NCBI RefSeq assembly: GCF_017084525.1
Contig: NZ_CP070950.1
Span: forward strand, 1,550,001-1,614,000
Origin: Conexibacter sp. SYSU D00693
GTDB lineage: Bacteria > Actinomycetota > Thermoleophilia > Solirubrobacterales > Solirubrobacteraceae
Reading direction: 5' to 3'
DNA length: 64,000 nucleotides
Both the position numbers and the translations under genes were made by a program. The notes beneath the pieces are model-generated. The model had not been told where the DNA came from. It did no database searches and saw only the letters and a program-made list of their open reading frames with translations. Positions 8,475 through 18,877 of the stretch are shown one piece after another. Within the stretch, counting starts at the first letter, position 1; each line of letters opens with the position of its first letter.

Positions 8475-9202
8475 GCGTCGGGCATCCGCCGCCGGAGCTC
8501 GGGCTCCGTGCGGTCCCACGCCGTCACGACCGCGGCGCCCAGGTCGGCCAGCCGCGCCGCGCTCGCGCCGTCGCGCCCCTCGGCCTCCAGCACCGCGCAG
8601 GCCTGCGCCAGCGCCGCGGCGCCGATGGCCAGGCAGCCCCCCTTGAGCCGGTGGGAAGCGCTCGCCGCCGCAGGCCCGTCGCCGGCCGCGACCGCCGTGC
8701 GGACGAGGTCGACCTGCTCGGGCGTCGAGCGCAGGAACGTGCCGACGATCTCCGCGGCCGCCGCCGCGTCGAAGTCGCCGACCAGCGCGGTCAGCCGCGC
8801 CTCGTCGATCGTCACCTCGACGTCGCCGGGCGCCCAGCGCTCGAGCAGCGCGGCCAGCCGGTCCGCCGCCAGCGGCTTGACGACGAAGTCGTCCATGCCC
8901 GCCTCGCGCGCCCGGGTGCGCTCCTCGTCGTCGGCGTGGCCCGTGAGCGCGACGACCGGCACGTGGCTGCCGTCGCCGTAGCCCGCCTCGCGCCGGCGCA
9001 GCTGTGCCGTGGCGGCGAAGCCGTCGAGGCCCGGCATCTCGCAGTCCATGAGGACGAGGTCGACGGGCTCGTCCTCCAGGAGGGCGAGCGCCTCCTCCCC
9101 GCCCCGCGCGCCGAGGCAGCGATGGCCGAGCCGGGCCACCAGGCGTTCGAGCACGACGCGGTTGACGTCGTGGTCGTCCACGACCAGCACGAGCGCGCCC
9201 AC
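8471..9202 (-). CDS. Receiver-HPt phosphorelay protein
   Basis: A 243-residue protein with two signalling modules and no output or kinase domain. Residues 3-122 are a CheY-like receiver: acidic pair Asp9/Asp10, phosphoacceptor Asp53 in MDCEMPGLDG, Thr87 and Lys109 in VVKP. Residues 130-235 are a histidine phosphotransfer domain with His184 in SHRLKGG. This is the C-terminal layout of a hybrid kinase without the kinase, so it probably shuttles phosphate between a separate kinase and a response regulator. It begins 11 nt after gpmI and looks co-transcribed with the glycolytic operon. The start is a GTG giving an immediate receiver fold. Confidence 0.9.
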   Translation of the reverse strand: MGALVLVVDDHDVNRVVLERLVARLGHRCLGARGGEEALALLEDEPVDLVLMDCEMPGLDGFAATAQLRRREAGYGDGSHVPVVALTGHADDEERTRAREAGMDDFVVKPLAADRLAALLERWAPGDVEVTIDEARLTALVGDFDAAAAAEIVGTFLRSTPEQVDLVRTAVAAGDGPAAASASHRLKGGCLAIGAAALAQACAVLEAEGRDGASAARLADLGAAVVTAWDRTEPELRRRMPDA

Positions 9203-9213
9203 GGCGGGGGACG

Positions 9214-10722
9214 CTAGCGGCCTTCGAGCAGCAGCGACTGACCGGTCATGGCCTCGGGCTGCGCGATGCCCAGCAGCTCGAGCACCGTCGGCGCCACGTC
9301 GGCGAGCGCGCCGCCCTCGCGCAGCGCGACGTCCAGCGGCGGATCGGCCACCACGACGAGGGGCACGGGGTTGAGGGAGTGCGCCGTGTCGGGCGAGCCG
9401 TCCTCCTCCAGCATCTCGTCGGCGTTGCCGTGGTCGGCCGTCACCAGCAGCGCGCCGCCGGAGGCCAGGACCGCCTCGACGACCTGGCCCAGGCAGGCGT
9501 CGACCGTCTCGCAGGCCCGCACCGCCGCCTCGATCACGCCGGTGTGGCCGACCATGTCGGGGTTGGCGAAGTTGATGATCCCGAACCGCGGCTGGTCCTC
9601 CGTCCACGCCCCCACGAAGGCCGCGGCCGCCTCGCGAGCGCTCATCTCCGGCTTGTGGTCGTAGGTCGGGACGTCGCGCGGCGAGGGGACGAGCTCGCGA
9701 CGCTCGCCGGGCTCGGGCTCCTCCTCGCCACCACCGAAGAAGAACGTGACGTGCGGGTACTTCTCGGTCTCCGCGACGTGCAGCTGCCTGCCGCCCTGCT
9801 GGGCGATGACGTGCGGGAGCGTGACCTCGGGGCGCGCGGGAGGGAACGCGATCGGCTCGGCCTGGCCCTCGACGTACTCGGTGAGCGTCACGTACGAGGC
9901 GACCTCGGGCGCGAGCTTCGCCGTGAGCTGGCGCATGCGGTCGGGGCGGAAGTTGAAGGCGATGACGGAGTCCTGCGGGCGCACGAGCGCCTCGCGGTCG
10001 CCGACGACGGTGGGCTCGATGAACTCGTCCCCGCGCGGGTCGCGCGCGTAGGCGGCGCGCACCGCCTCGGCCGCCGTCGCGCAGGTGAACGCCGCCTCGC
10101 CCCGCTGGAGGAGGTCCAGCGCGCGCTGCGTGCGCTCCCAGCGCTGGTCGCGGTCCATGGCGAAGTAGCGGCCGACGACCGTCCCGATCCGCCCCGCCCC
10201 CGACTCGTGCATCCAGCCCTCGACCTCGGGCAGGTAGCGCTCGGCGCCGGTCGGCGAGGTGTCGCGCCCGTCGGTGAAGGCGTGCAGGACGAGGTCCCGG
10301 ACCCCGAGCTCGGCGGCCATGCCGATGAGGCCCTTGAGGTGCTCCCAGCCGGAGTGCACGCCCCCGTCGGAGACCAGCCCGACGAGGTGGACGCGGTCGA
10401 AGCCCTCCATCGCGGCGCGCAGCACGGCGTTCTCGGCGAGCGCGCCCGTGGCGACGGCCTCGTCGATGCGGGTGAGGTCCTGCTTGACCACCGCGCCGGC
10501 GCCGAGGTTCAGGTGCCCGACCTCGCTGTTGCCCATCTGCCCCTCGGGCAGCCCGACGGCCGGGCCGTGCGCGGTCAGCTGGGTGTGCGGGTGGCGCGCC
10601 CACAGGTCGTCGAAGACCGGCGTGCTCGCGAGGTCCACCGCGTTGCCCGGGCCGGGCGGCGCGAGGCCGAACCCGTCCAGGACGACGAGGCAGACCGCGG
10701 GGAACGCGTCCGGGCGCGCCAC
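9214..10722 (-). CDS. gpmI: 2,3-bisphosphoglycerate-independent phosphoglycerate mutase
   Basis: A 502-residue alkaline-phosphatase-superfamily enzyme that interconverts 3- and 2-phosphoglycerate using Mn2+ and a phosphoserine intermediate. Diagnostic features are the metal ligand Asp16 in VVLDGFG, the phosphorylated Ser66 in GNSEVGHLNLGAG, DGRDTSP in the substrate lid, and the late TADHGNADEM metal motif. Length is normal. The GTG start lies 6 nt after the tpiA stop, placing it fourth in a gap-pgk-tpiA-gpmI operon covering the triose half of glycolysis and gluconeogenesis. Confidence 0.96.
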   Translation of the reverse strand: MARPDAFPAVCLVVLDGFGLAPPGPGNAVDLASTPVFDDLWARHPHTQLTAHGPAVGLPEGQMGNSEVGHLNLGAGAVVKQDLTRIDEAVATGALAENAVLRAAMEGFDRVHLVGLVSDGGVHSGWEHLKGLIGMAAELGVRDLVLHAFTDGRDTSPTGAERYLPEVEGWMHESGAGRIGTVVGRYFAMDRDQRWERTQRALDLLQRGEAAFTCATAAEAVRAAYARDPRGDEFIEPTVVGDREALVRPQDSVIAFNFRPDRMRQLTAKLAPEVASYVTLTEYVEGQAEPIAFPPARPEVTLPHVIAQQGGRQLHVAETEKYPHVTFFFGGGEEEPEPGERRELVPSPRDVPTYDHKPEMSAREAAAAFVGAWTEDQPRFGIINFANPDMVGHTGVIEAAVRACETVDACLGQVVEAVLASGGALLVTADHGNADEMLEEDGSPDTAHSLNPVPLVVVADPPLDVALREGGALADVAPTVLELLGIAQPEAMTGQSLLLEGR

Positions 10723-10728
10723 CGTCGC

Positions 10729-11487
10729 TCAGCCCTTCGCGGCGTTGACGAGCGCCTCGAACTGCTCGACGTCGAGCGACGCACCCCCGACGAGGGCGCC
10801 GTCGACGTCCGGCAGGCCCAGCAGCTCCGCGGCGTTGTCGGGCTTGACCGAGCCGCCGTAGAGCACGCGGCCGCGGTCGGCCTCCTCCTTGGAGCGCTGG
10901 CCGACGAGCGCGCGCACGAACGCGCACGCCTCCTGGGCCTGCTCCGGGGTGGCGACCTGGCCCGTGCCGATGGCCCAGATCGGCTCGTAGGCGATCACGA
11001 CGTCGCCGAGCCGCTCCGTCGGGACCTTCTCGAGGCCCTCGTCGACCTGGTGGCGCAGCCGGCGCTCCGTGTCGCCCGCCTCGCGCTCCTCCTCGGTCTC
11101 GCCGACGCAGAGGATGACCTGCAGGCCGGCGTCCAGCGCGGCCGGGACCTTCAGCTGCAGCGCCTTGTCGGTCTCGCCGAAGAGCTGGCGGCGCTCGGAG
11201 TGGCCGAGGACGACGCCGTGGACGTCGAGCTCGGTGAGCATCGGCGCGCTGACCTCGCCGGTGAAGGCGCCCTGCGCCTCGTGGTGCATGTTCTGCGCGT
11301 AGACCTCGATGCGCGAGCCGCGCGTCGAGTCGACGACCGCCTGCAGCGCCGTGAACGGCGTGCAGAGGGCGACGTCGCAGTGGTCGGCGTCGTAGATGCG
11401 CGGCAGCAGGCCCTGGACGAAGGCCTCGGCCTCCGCCACGGTCTTGTGCATCTTCCAGTTGCCGGCGATGAACGGCTGGCGGGCCAT
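10729..11487 (-). CDS. tpiA: Triosephosphate isomerase
   Basis: A 252-residue TIM-barrel enzyme interconverting dihydroxyacetone phosphate and glyceraldehyde 3-phosphate. The catalytic residues are all visible: Lys12 in GNWKMHK, His96 in GHSERR and Glu168 in AYEPIWAIGTG; the phosphate-gripping YGGSVKP lies near the C-terminus. Its ATG overlaps the pgk stop (ATGA), so translation is coupled within the glycolytic operon. Confidence 0.97.
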   Translation of the reverse strand: MARQPFIAGNWKMHKTVAEAEAFVQGLLPRIYDADHCDVALCTPFTALQAVVDSTRGSRIEVYAQNMHHEAQGAFTGEVSAPMLTELDVHGVVLGHSERRQLFGETDKALQLKVPAALDAGLQVILCVGETEEEREAGDTERRLRHQVDEGLEKVPTERLGDVVIAYEPIWAIGTGQVATPEQAQEACAFVRALVGQRSKEEADRGRVLYGGSVKPDNAAELLGLPDVDGALVGGASLDVEQFEALVNAAKG

Positions 11488-12623
11488 CAGCTCAGGACCT
11501 CCACGCCGGGGAGGGTCTTGCCCTCGATGAGCTCCAGCGACGCGCCGCCGCCGGTCGACAGGTGGGTCACGCCGTCCTCCAGGCCGAACTGCTTCAGGGC
11601 CGCGGCGCTGTCCCCGCCGCCGACCACGGTGGTGCCGGGGGCGGCCGCGACGGCCTCCGCGACGCCCTTGGTGCCCGCCGCGAACGGGGCGAGCTCGAAG
11701 GCCCCCATGGGGCCGTTCCAGAACACGGTGCCCGCCGAGCCGATCGCCTCGGCGTAGGCCGCCACGGTCCTCGGGCCCACGTCGAGGCCCATCAGCCCCT
11801 CGGGCACGTCGACGCCGTCGAGCGCGGTCACCGGCGTCGACGCGTCGAACGCCTCGCCGCAGACGAGGTCCACCGGCAGCCTGAGCTTGTCGGCGGCGGC
11901 GTCGAGCACGCGGCGGGCGGGGTCCAGGCCCTCCTCCTCGCACAGCGACGCCCCGACCTCATGGCCCTGGGCCTTGAAGAACGGGAAGCACATGGCGCCC
12001 CCGACCAGGACGGTGTCCGCGCGGTCGAGGAACGCCTCGAGGACGCCGAGCTTGTCGGTGACCTTCGCGCCGCCGACGATGGCGACCATCGGCCGCTGCG
12101 GCGCCTCGAGGATGCCGGTGAGCGTCTCGACCTCGCGCTGGAGCAGGAGCCCGGCGGCGCTCGGCAGGAGCTTGGCGACGGCGTGCGTCGAGCTGTGCGC
12201 GCGGTGCGCGGCGCCGAACGCGTCGTCGACGTAGACGTCGCCGAGCCGCGCGTAGCGCGCGGCGAGCGCCTCGTCGTCCTTCGTCTCGCCGTCGAAGAAC
12301 CGGACGTTCTCGACCATCACGACGGCGGCCTGGGAGGTCGGCTCGGGCTCGTCGACGAGCGCGACCTCCTCACCCAGCAGCTCGCCCAGGCGGGCGGCGA
12401 CGGGCGCGAGTGACAGGGCGGGGTCCTTGCCCTTGGGGCGGCCGAGGTGGGCCAGCAGCGTCAGCTGCGCGGCCCCGCGCCGCCGAAGCTCCTCGAGCGT
12501 CGGCAGCGCGGCACGGATCCGCTGGTCGTCCGTGATCGCGCCGTCGCTGAGCGGGACGTTGAAGTCCACGCGCGCGACGACGCGCTTGCCTGCGAGGTCC
12601 CCGAGGTCGTCGAGGGTGCGCAA
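11487..12623 (-). CDS. pgk: Phosphoglycerate kinase
   Basis: A 378-residue enzyme converting 1,3-bisphosphoglycerate and ADP to 3-phosphoglycerate and ATP. It has the N-terminal substrate motif RVDFNVPL, the LLAHLGRPKG loop, and the C-terminal nucleotide segment VVGGGDSAAA. It starts at a TTG directly after the gap stop with no gap, and upstream AAGG in the end of gap can serve as ribosome-binding site. The length is slightly short for the family (about 390-400) but no domain is missing. Confidence 0.96.
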   Translation of the reverse strand: MRTLDDLGDLAGKRVVARVDFNVPLSDGAITDDQRIRAALPTLEELRRRGAAQLTLLAHLGRPKGKDPALSLAPVAARLGELLGEEVALVDEPEPTSQAAVVMVENVRFFDGETKDDEALAARYARLGDVYVDDAFGAAHRAHSSTHAVAKLLPSAAGLLLQREVETLTGILEAPQRPMVAIVGGAKVTDKLGVLEAFLDRADTVLVGGAMCFPFFKAQGHEVGASLCEEEGLDPARRVLDAAADKLRLPVDLVCGEAFDASTPVTALDGVDVPEGLMGLDVGPRTVAAYAEAIGSAGTVFWNGPMGAFELAPFAAGTKGVAEAVAAAPGTTVVGGGDSAAALKQFGLEDGVTHLSTGGGASLELIEGKTLPGVEVLS

Positions 12624-15207
<2,584 letters not shown>

Positions 15208-15228
15208 GTGCTCTGCAGTCTGCCGCAG

Positions 15229-17118
15229 CTAGCGGCCGGACTTGTGCAGGAAGTCGTGAAGGCGACGCGCCGTCTTGCCGGGGAGCCCGGGGACGGACTC
15301 GAGCTCCTCGCGCGAGGCGGCGAGCACCCGATCGGGCGAGCCGAAGTGGTTGAGCAGCGCGCGGCGGCGGGTCGGGCCGATGCCGGGGAGGTCGTCGAGG
15401 ATCGACGTGGTCATCGCCTTGTCGCGCCGCTGGCGGTGGTGGGTGATCGCGAAGCGGTGGGCCTCGTCGCGCACGCGCTGCAGCAGCTGGAGCGCCGGCG
15501 TGTCGTGGCCGAGGACGACGGGCGCGGGCCGCCCCGGGAGGAAGACCTCCTCGATGCGCTTGGCCAGCGAGACGACGGCCACGCCGCGGTCGAGGAAGCC
15601 CTGGAGCGCCGCGACGCCCTGCGACAGCTGGCCCTTGCCGCCGTCGATGACGACGAGGCTCGGCAGCGTGGCGAAGGACTCGTTGCGGTCCGGGTCGTGG
15701 GGCGAGAGGTCCTGCTGGCGCTCCCACTGGGCGAAGCGGCGCGACAGCACCTCGGACATCGCCGCGAAGTCGTCGGGCACGCCCTCCTCGAGGCTGCGGA
15801 TGGTGAAGCGCCGGTAGTCGGACTTCTTCGGCGCGCCGCCCTCGAAGACGACCATCGACGCGACGGTGTGCGTCCCCATGAGGTTGGAGATGTCGAAGCA
15901 CTCGATGCGCAGGGGCAGCGTCTCGAGCCCCAGCGCCTCCTGCAGGTCGTCGAGCGCCTCGACGCGCTGCTGGCGTCGGCGCTCGGCCTTGAGCTTCTCC
16001 TGGTCGAGCGCGAGCTGGGCGTTGCGCTCGGCGAGCTCGAGGATGCGGCGCTTGTCGCCGCGCTCGGCGGCGCGCACCTCGACGCGCCGGCCACGCTGCG
16101 TGGACAGGGCCTCGGCGAGGACGTCGAGGTCCTCGACCTCGGACTGGACGACGACCTGCGGCGGGATGACCGTCGCCCCGGCGTAGTACTGGAGGATGAA
16201 CTCGCGGGACACCTCCCCCAGCCCCTCCTCGGCGACGTTGTCGAGGTAGAAGGACTGGCGGTCGCTGAGCACGCCGTCGCGCAGCTGGAAGACCTGGGCG
16301 TTGGCCTCGGTGCCGCTCACCGCCACGGCCACGGCGTCGATCGTCCCGACAGCCTCGTTGGCCACGCGCTGGCGCTGCAGGAGCGACTTGACCGCGTTGA
16401 GGCGGTTGCGCTCGAGCGCGGCCTGCTCGTAGTCCTGGCGCTCGGCGGCCTCGCGCATCTTGGCCTCGATGTCGCGCTCGATCTCGCGGTAGCGACCGCT
16501 GAGGAAGGCGATGACGCCGTCGATGGCCTCGCGGTAGCCGGCCTGGTCGACGTGGCCCACGCAGGGCGCCCCGCAGCGCTTGATGTAGAAGTCCAGGCAG
16601 GGCGAGCCGGAGCGCCGGCCGGGCTCGACGCCCTGGCAGGAGCGGAACTGGAAGACCTTGCCGAGGACCTCGAGCGTGCCGCGCGTGCGCTTGGCGCTCG
16701 AGTAGGGCCCGAAGTACACGCGGCTCTTGCGATGGCGCTCGCGCGTGAAGTACACGCGCGGGAACGGCTCGTCCATCGAGATCGCGATGTACGGGTAGCT
16801 CTTGTCGTCGCGCAGCCGGATGTTGAACTTCGGCTGGTACTGCTTGATGAAGTTCTGCTCGACGAGGAGCGCCTCGGACTCGCTGGCGACGAGGAGGAAC
16901 TCGACGGACTCGATCTCGTCGACCATCTCCGTGGCCCCGCGGGTGACCGGGTTGGAGAAGTGGCTGGCGACGCGCTTGCGGATCGACTTCGCCTTGCCGA
17001 CGTAGATGACCTTGCCCTTGGCGTTGTGGAAGAGGTAGACGCCCGGCCCGTCGGGCAGGGTGCGGCGCTGTTCGAGCAGCCGCGAGCGACGACCTTCTGA
17101 GACGGGCGCACCGGACAC
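15229..17118 (-). CDS. uvrC: Excinuclease ABC subunit C
   Basis: A 629-residue nucleotide-excision-repair endonuclease that makes both incisions around UvrB-bound lesions. In order: a GIY-YIG nuclease (about 23-105, [18 protein letters not shown]), a Cys-containing region ([13 protein letters not shown]), a UVR motif that binds UvrB (around 205-240), an RNase H-like nuclease beginning [11 protein letters not shown], and C-terminal helix-hairpin-helix repeats. Length is normal. The start is GTG at 17118 behind a TATCCT -10, and the gene is divergent from the RecQ-type helicase gene. Confidence 0.96.
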   Translation of the reverse strand: MSGAPVSEGRRSRLLEQRRTLPDGPGVYLFHNAKGKVIYVGKAKSIRKRVASHFSNPVTRGATEMVDEIESVEFLLVASESEALLVEQNFIKQYQPKFNIRLRDDKSYPYIAISMDEPFPRVYFTRERHRKSRVYFGPYSSAKRTRGTLEVLGKVFQFRSCQGVEPGRRSGSPCLDFYIKRCGAPCVGHVDQAGYREAIDGVIAFLSGRYREIERDIEAKMREAAERQDYEQAALERNRLNAVKSLLQRQRVANEAVGTIDAVAVAVSGTEANAQVFQLRDGVLSDRQSFYLDNVAEEGLGEVSREFILQYYAGATVIPPQVVVQSEVEDLDVLAEALSTQRGRRVEVRAAERGDKRRILELAERNAQLALDQEKLKAERRRQQRVEALDDLQEALGLETLPLRIECFDISNLMGTHTVASMVVFEGGAPKKSDYRRFTIRSLEEGVPDDFAAMSEVLSRRFAQWERQQDLSPHDPDRNESFATLPSLVVIDGGKGQLSQGVAALQGFLDRGVAVVSLAKRIEEVFLPGRPAPVVLGHDTPALQLLQRVRDEAHRFAITHHRQRRDKAMTTSILDDLPGIGPTRRRALLNHFGSPDRVLAASREELESVPGLPGKTARRLHDFLHKSGR

Positions 17119-17126
17119 CTCCAGCG

Positions 17127-17132
17127 AGGATA
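17127..17132 (-). promoter_or_regulatory. -10 element of uvrC
   Basis: The minus-strand TATCCT is close to the actinobacterial TANNNT consensus and lies 8 nt before the uvrC GTG, so the transcript would be almost leaderless. GGAG between it and the start could still act as a very close ribosome-binding site. Confidence 0.5.
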
Positions 17133-17165
17133 CGAACGCCCCCAGCGGGTACCGCGTCGGGACCG

Positions 17166-18806
17166 ATGGACCGTCCCGACGCCGACCGCATCCGCTCCGT
17201 CGCCCGCGAGCGGTTCGGCTTCGACGAGCTGCGCCCGGGACAGCTCGAGGCGGTGGCGTCCGTGCTCGACGGGCGCGACACGCTCGCGATCATGGCCACC
17301 GGGTCGGGCAAGTCGGCGATCTACCAGATCGCCGGGGCGCTCATCGACGGCCCGACGGTCGTCGTCTCGCCGCTCATCGCCCTGCAGCGCGACCAGGTCG
17401 AGTCCGCCGAGGAGACCGACAGCGGCGGTGCCGTCGAGCTCAACTCGACGCTGTCGGACGGCGCGCGCGACGCGGTGTTCGAGGCGCTGGAGGCCGGCGA
17501 GGTCGAGCACGTGCTGCTGGCGCCCGAGCAGCTGGCCCGCGAGGACACGCGCGAGCGCCTGGCGCGCGCGAAGCCGTCGCTCTTCGTCGTCGACGAGGCG
17601 CACTGCGTCTCGCAGTGGGGCCACGACTTCCGCCCGGACTACCTGCAGCTCCCGGCGGCGATCGACGCGGTCGGCCGACCCACGGTCCTGGCGCTCACCG
17701 CGACCGCGGCGCCGCCGGTTCGCGCCGAGGTCGTCGAGGCGCTGGGGATGCAGGACGCCGCGGTGGTCGTCCGCGGGTTCGACCGGCCGAACATCTGGCT
17801 CGGCGTCCACCGCTTCCACGACGACGAGGACAAGCGCCGCGCGCTGCTGGACCGCGCGGTCGAGCTGGCCGAGGACGGCGCGCTGCCGGGCATCGTCTAC
17901 GTCGCCACCCAGAAGGACACCGAGCGGGTCGCAGAGGCGCTGGGCGAGCGCGGCGTGCGGGCGGCGGCCTACCACGGCGGGTTGGGCGCCAAGCGCCGAG
18001 AGGCGGCGCAGGAGGCGTTCATGGCCGACGACGGCGAGGTCGACGTGATGGTCGCGACGATCGCCTTCGGCATGGGCGTCGACAAGCCCGACGTGCGCTT
18101 CGTCCTGCACCTCGACGTCTCGGAGTCCGTCGACGCGTACTTCCAGGAGCTCGGGCGCGCGGGCCGCGACGGGGAGCCGTCGCGGGCGGAGCTCTTCTAC
18201 CGCCCGGAGGACCTCGGCCGGCGGCGGTTCTTCGCCAGCGGCAAGGTCGACCGCGCGGCGATGGAGCGCGTGGCGACGGTGCTGCGCGCCCATCGCGACC
18301 CGGTCGACCCCAACGAGCTGCGTGAGGAGCTCGACGTGTCGCGCTCGAAGCTCGCGACGGTCGTGCACCGGCTCGAGGACGCGGGCGTGGCGGAGGTCCG
18401 GCCCGACGGCGAGGTCCAGGCCGTCCGGGGCGCCGACCTCGACGAGGGGCTCGAGGAGGCGGCGCAGGCCGAGGAGGACCGCGAGACCTTCGACCGCTCG
18501 CGCGTGGAGATGATGCGCGGGTACGCCGAGCACGACGGCTGCCGGCGCGCGTTCCTGCTCGGGTACTTCGGGGAGGACTACGACCCGCCCTGTGACGCGT
18601 GCGACGTCTGCGACGCCGGTGGCGGCGCCGAGGAGGCGTCGTCCTCGGCCTGGTCGACGGGCGACCGCGTCGAGCACCCCGAGTGGGGCGCGGGCACCGT
18701 CCAGCAGGCGGCCGACGGCAAGCTCACCGTGGTCTTCGACCGCGTGGGCTACAAGACGCTCATGGAGGAGGTCGTCACCCGCAACGACCTCCTCGACGAC
18801 GCGTGA
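17166..18806 (+). CDS. RecQ-type ATP-dependent DNA helicase
   Basis: A 546-residue superfamily 2 helicase that should unwind DNA 3' to 5' in repair and recombination. It has Walker A MATGSGKS (about 43-50), DEAH motif II followed by [13 protein letters not shown] (the RecQ aromatic-rich loop), motif [11 protein letters not shown], motif [14 protein letters not shown], and a zinc-binding four-Cys cluster (CRR...CDACDVC). There is no HRDC domain. Instead the last 60 residues ([16 protein letters not shown] onward) resemble the small tudor-like tail found at the end of PcrA/UvrD helicases. It is divergent from uvrC, which fits a repair role. Confidence 0.92.
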   Translation: MDRPDADRIRSVARERFGFDELRPGQLEAVASVLDGRDTLAIMATGSGKSAIYQIAGALIDGPTVVVSPLIALQRDQVESAEETDSGGAVELNSTLSDGARDAVFEALEAGEVEHVLLAPEQLAREDTRERLARAKPSLFVVDEAHCVSQWGHDFRPDYLQLPAAIDAVGRPTVLALTATAAPPVRAEVVEALGMQDAAVVVRGFDRPNIWLGVHRFHDDEDKRRALLDRAVELAEDGALPGIVYVATQKDTERVAEALGERGVRAAAYHGGLGAKRREAAQEAFMADDGEVDVMVATIAFGMGVDKPDVRFVLHLDVSESVDAYFQELGRAGRDGEPSRAELFYRPEDLGRRRFFASGKVDRAAMERVATVLRAHRDPVDPNELREELDVSRSKLATVVHRLEDAGVAEVRPDGEVQAVRGADLDEGLEEAAQAEEDRETFDRSRVEMMRGYAEHDGCRRAFLLGYFGEDYDPPCDACDVCDAGGGAEEASSSAWSTGDRVEHPEWGAGTVQQAADGKLTVVFDRVGYKTLMEEVVTRNDLLDDA

Positions 18807-18859
18807 CGGGTGCCTGGCACCCGCCACGCGCCCGAGTGGTGGGTGCCAGGCACCCGTCA
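18804..18859. repeat. Long imperfect hairpin built from GGTGCC/GGCACC motifs
   Basis: Two 24-bp arms (18804-18827 and 18836-18859) are complementary except at one position and enclose an 8-nt loop. Each arm contains its own smaller palindrome, GGGTGCCTGGCACCC or GGGTGCCAGGCACCC. The left arm begins on the helicase stop codon. It could terminate the helicase transcript, but its nested palindromes look more like REP-type elements. A GGCCCTGGCACC core related to it recurs in the array at 50882-51130. Confidence 0.7.
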
Positions 18860-18865
18860 GCCCGG

Positions 18866-18871
18866 TAGCGT
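18866..18871 (+). promoter_or_regulatory. -10 element of the molybdopterin oxidoreductase gene
   Basis: TAGCGT lies 6 nt before the ATG at 18878, the same spacing as at 2331, which implies a leaderless mRNA. It directly follows the hairpin at 18804-18859. Confidence 0.45.
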
Positions 18872-18877
18872 CGGCCC

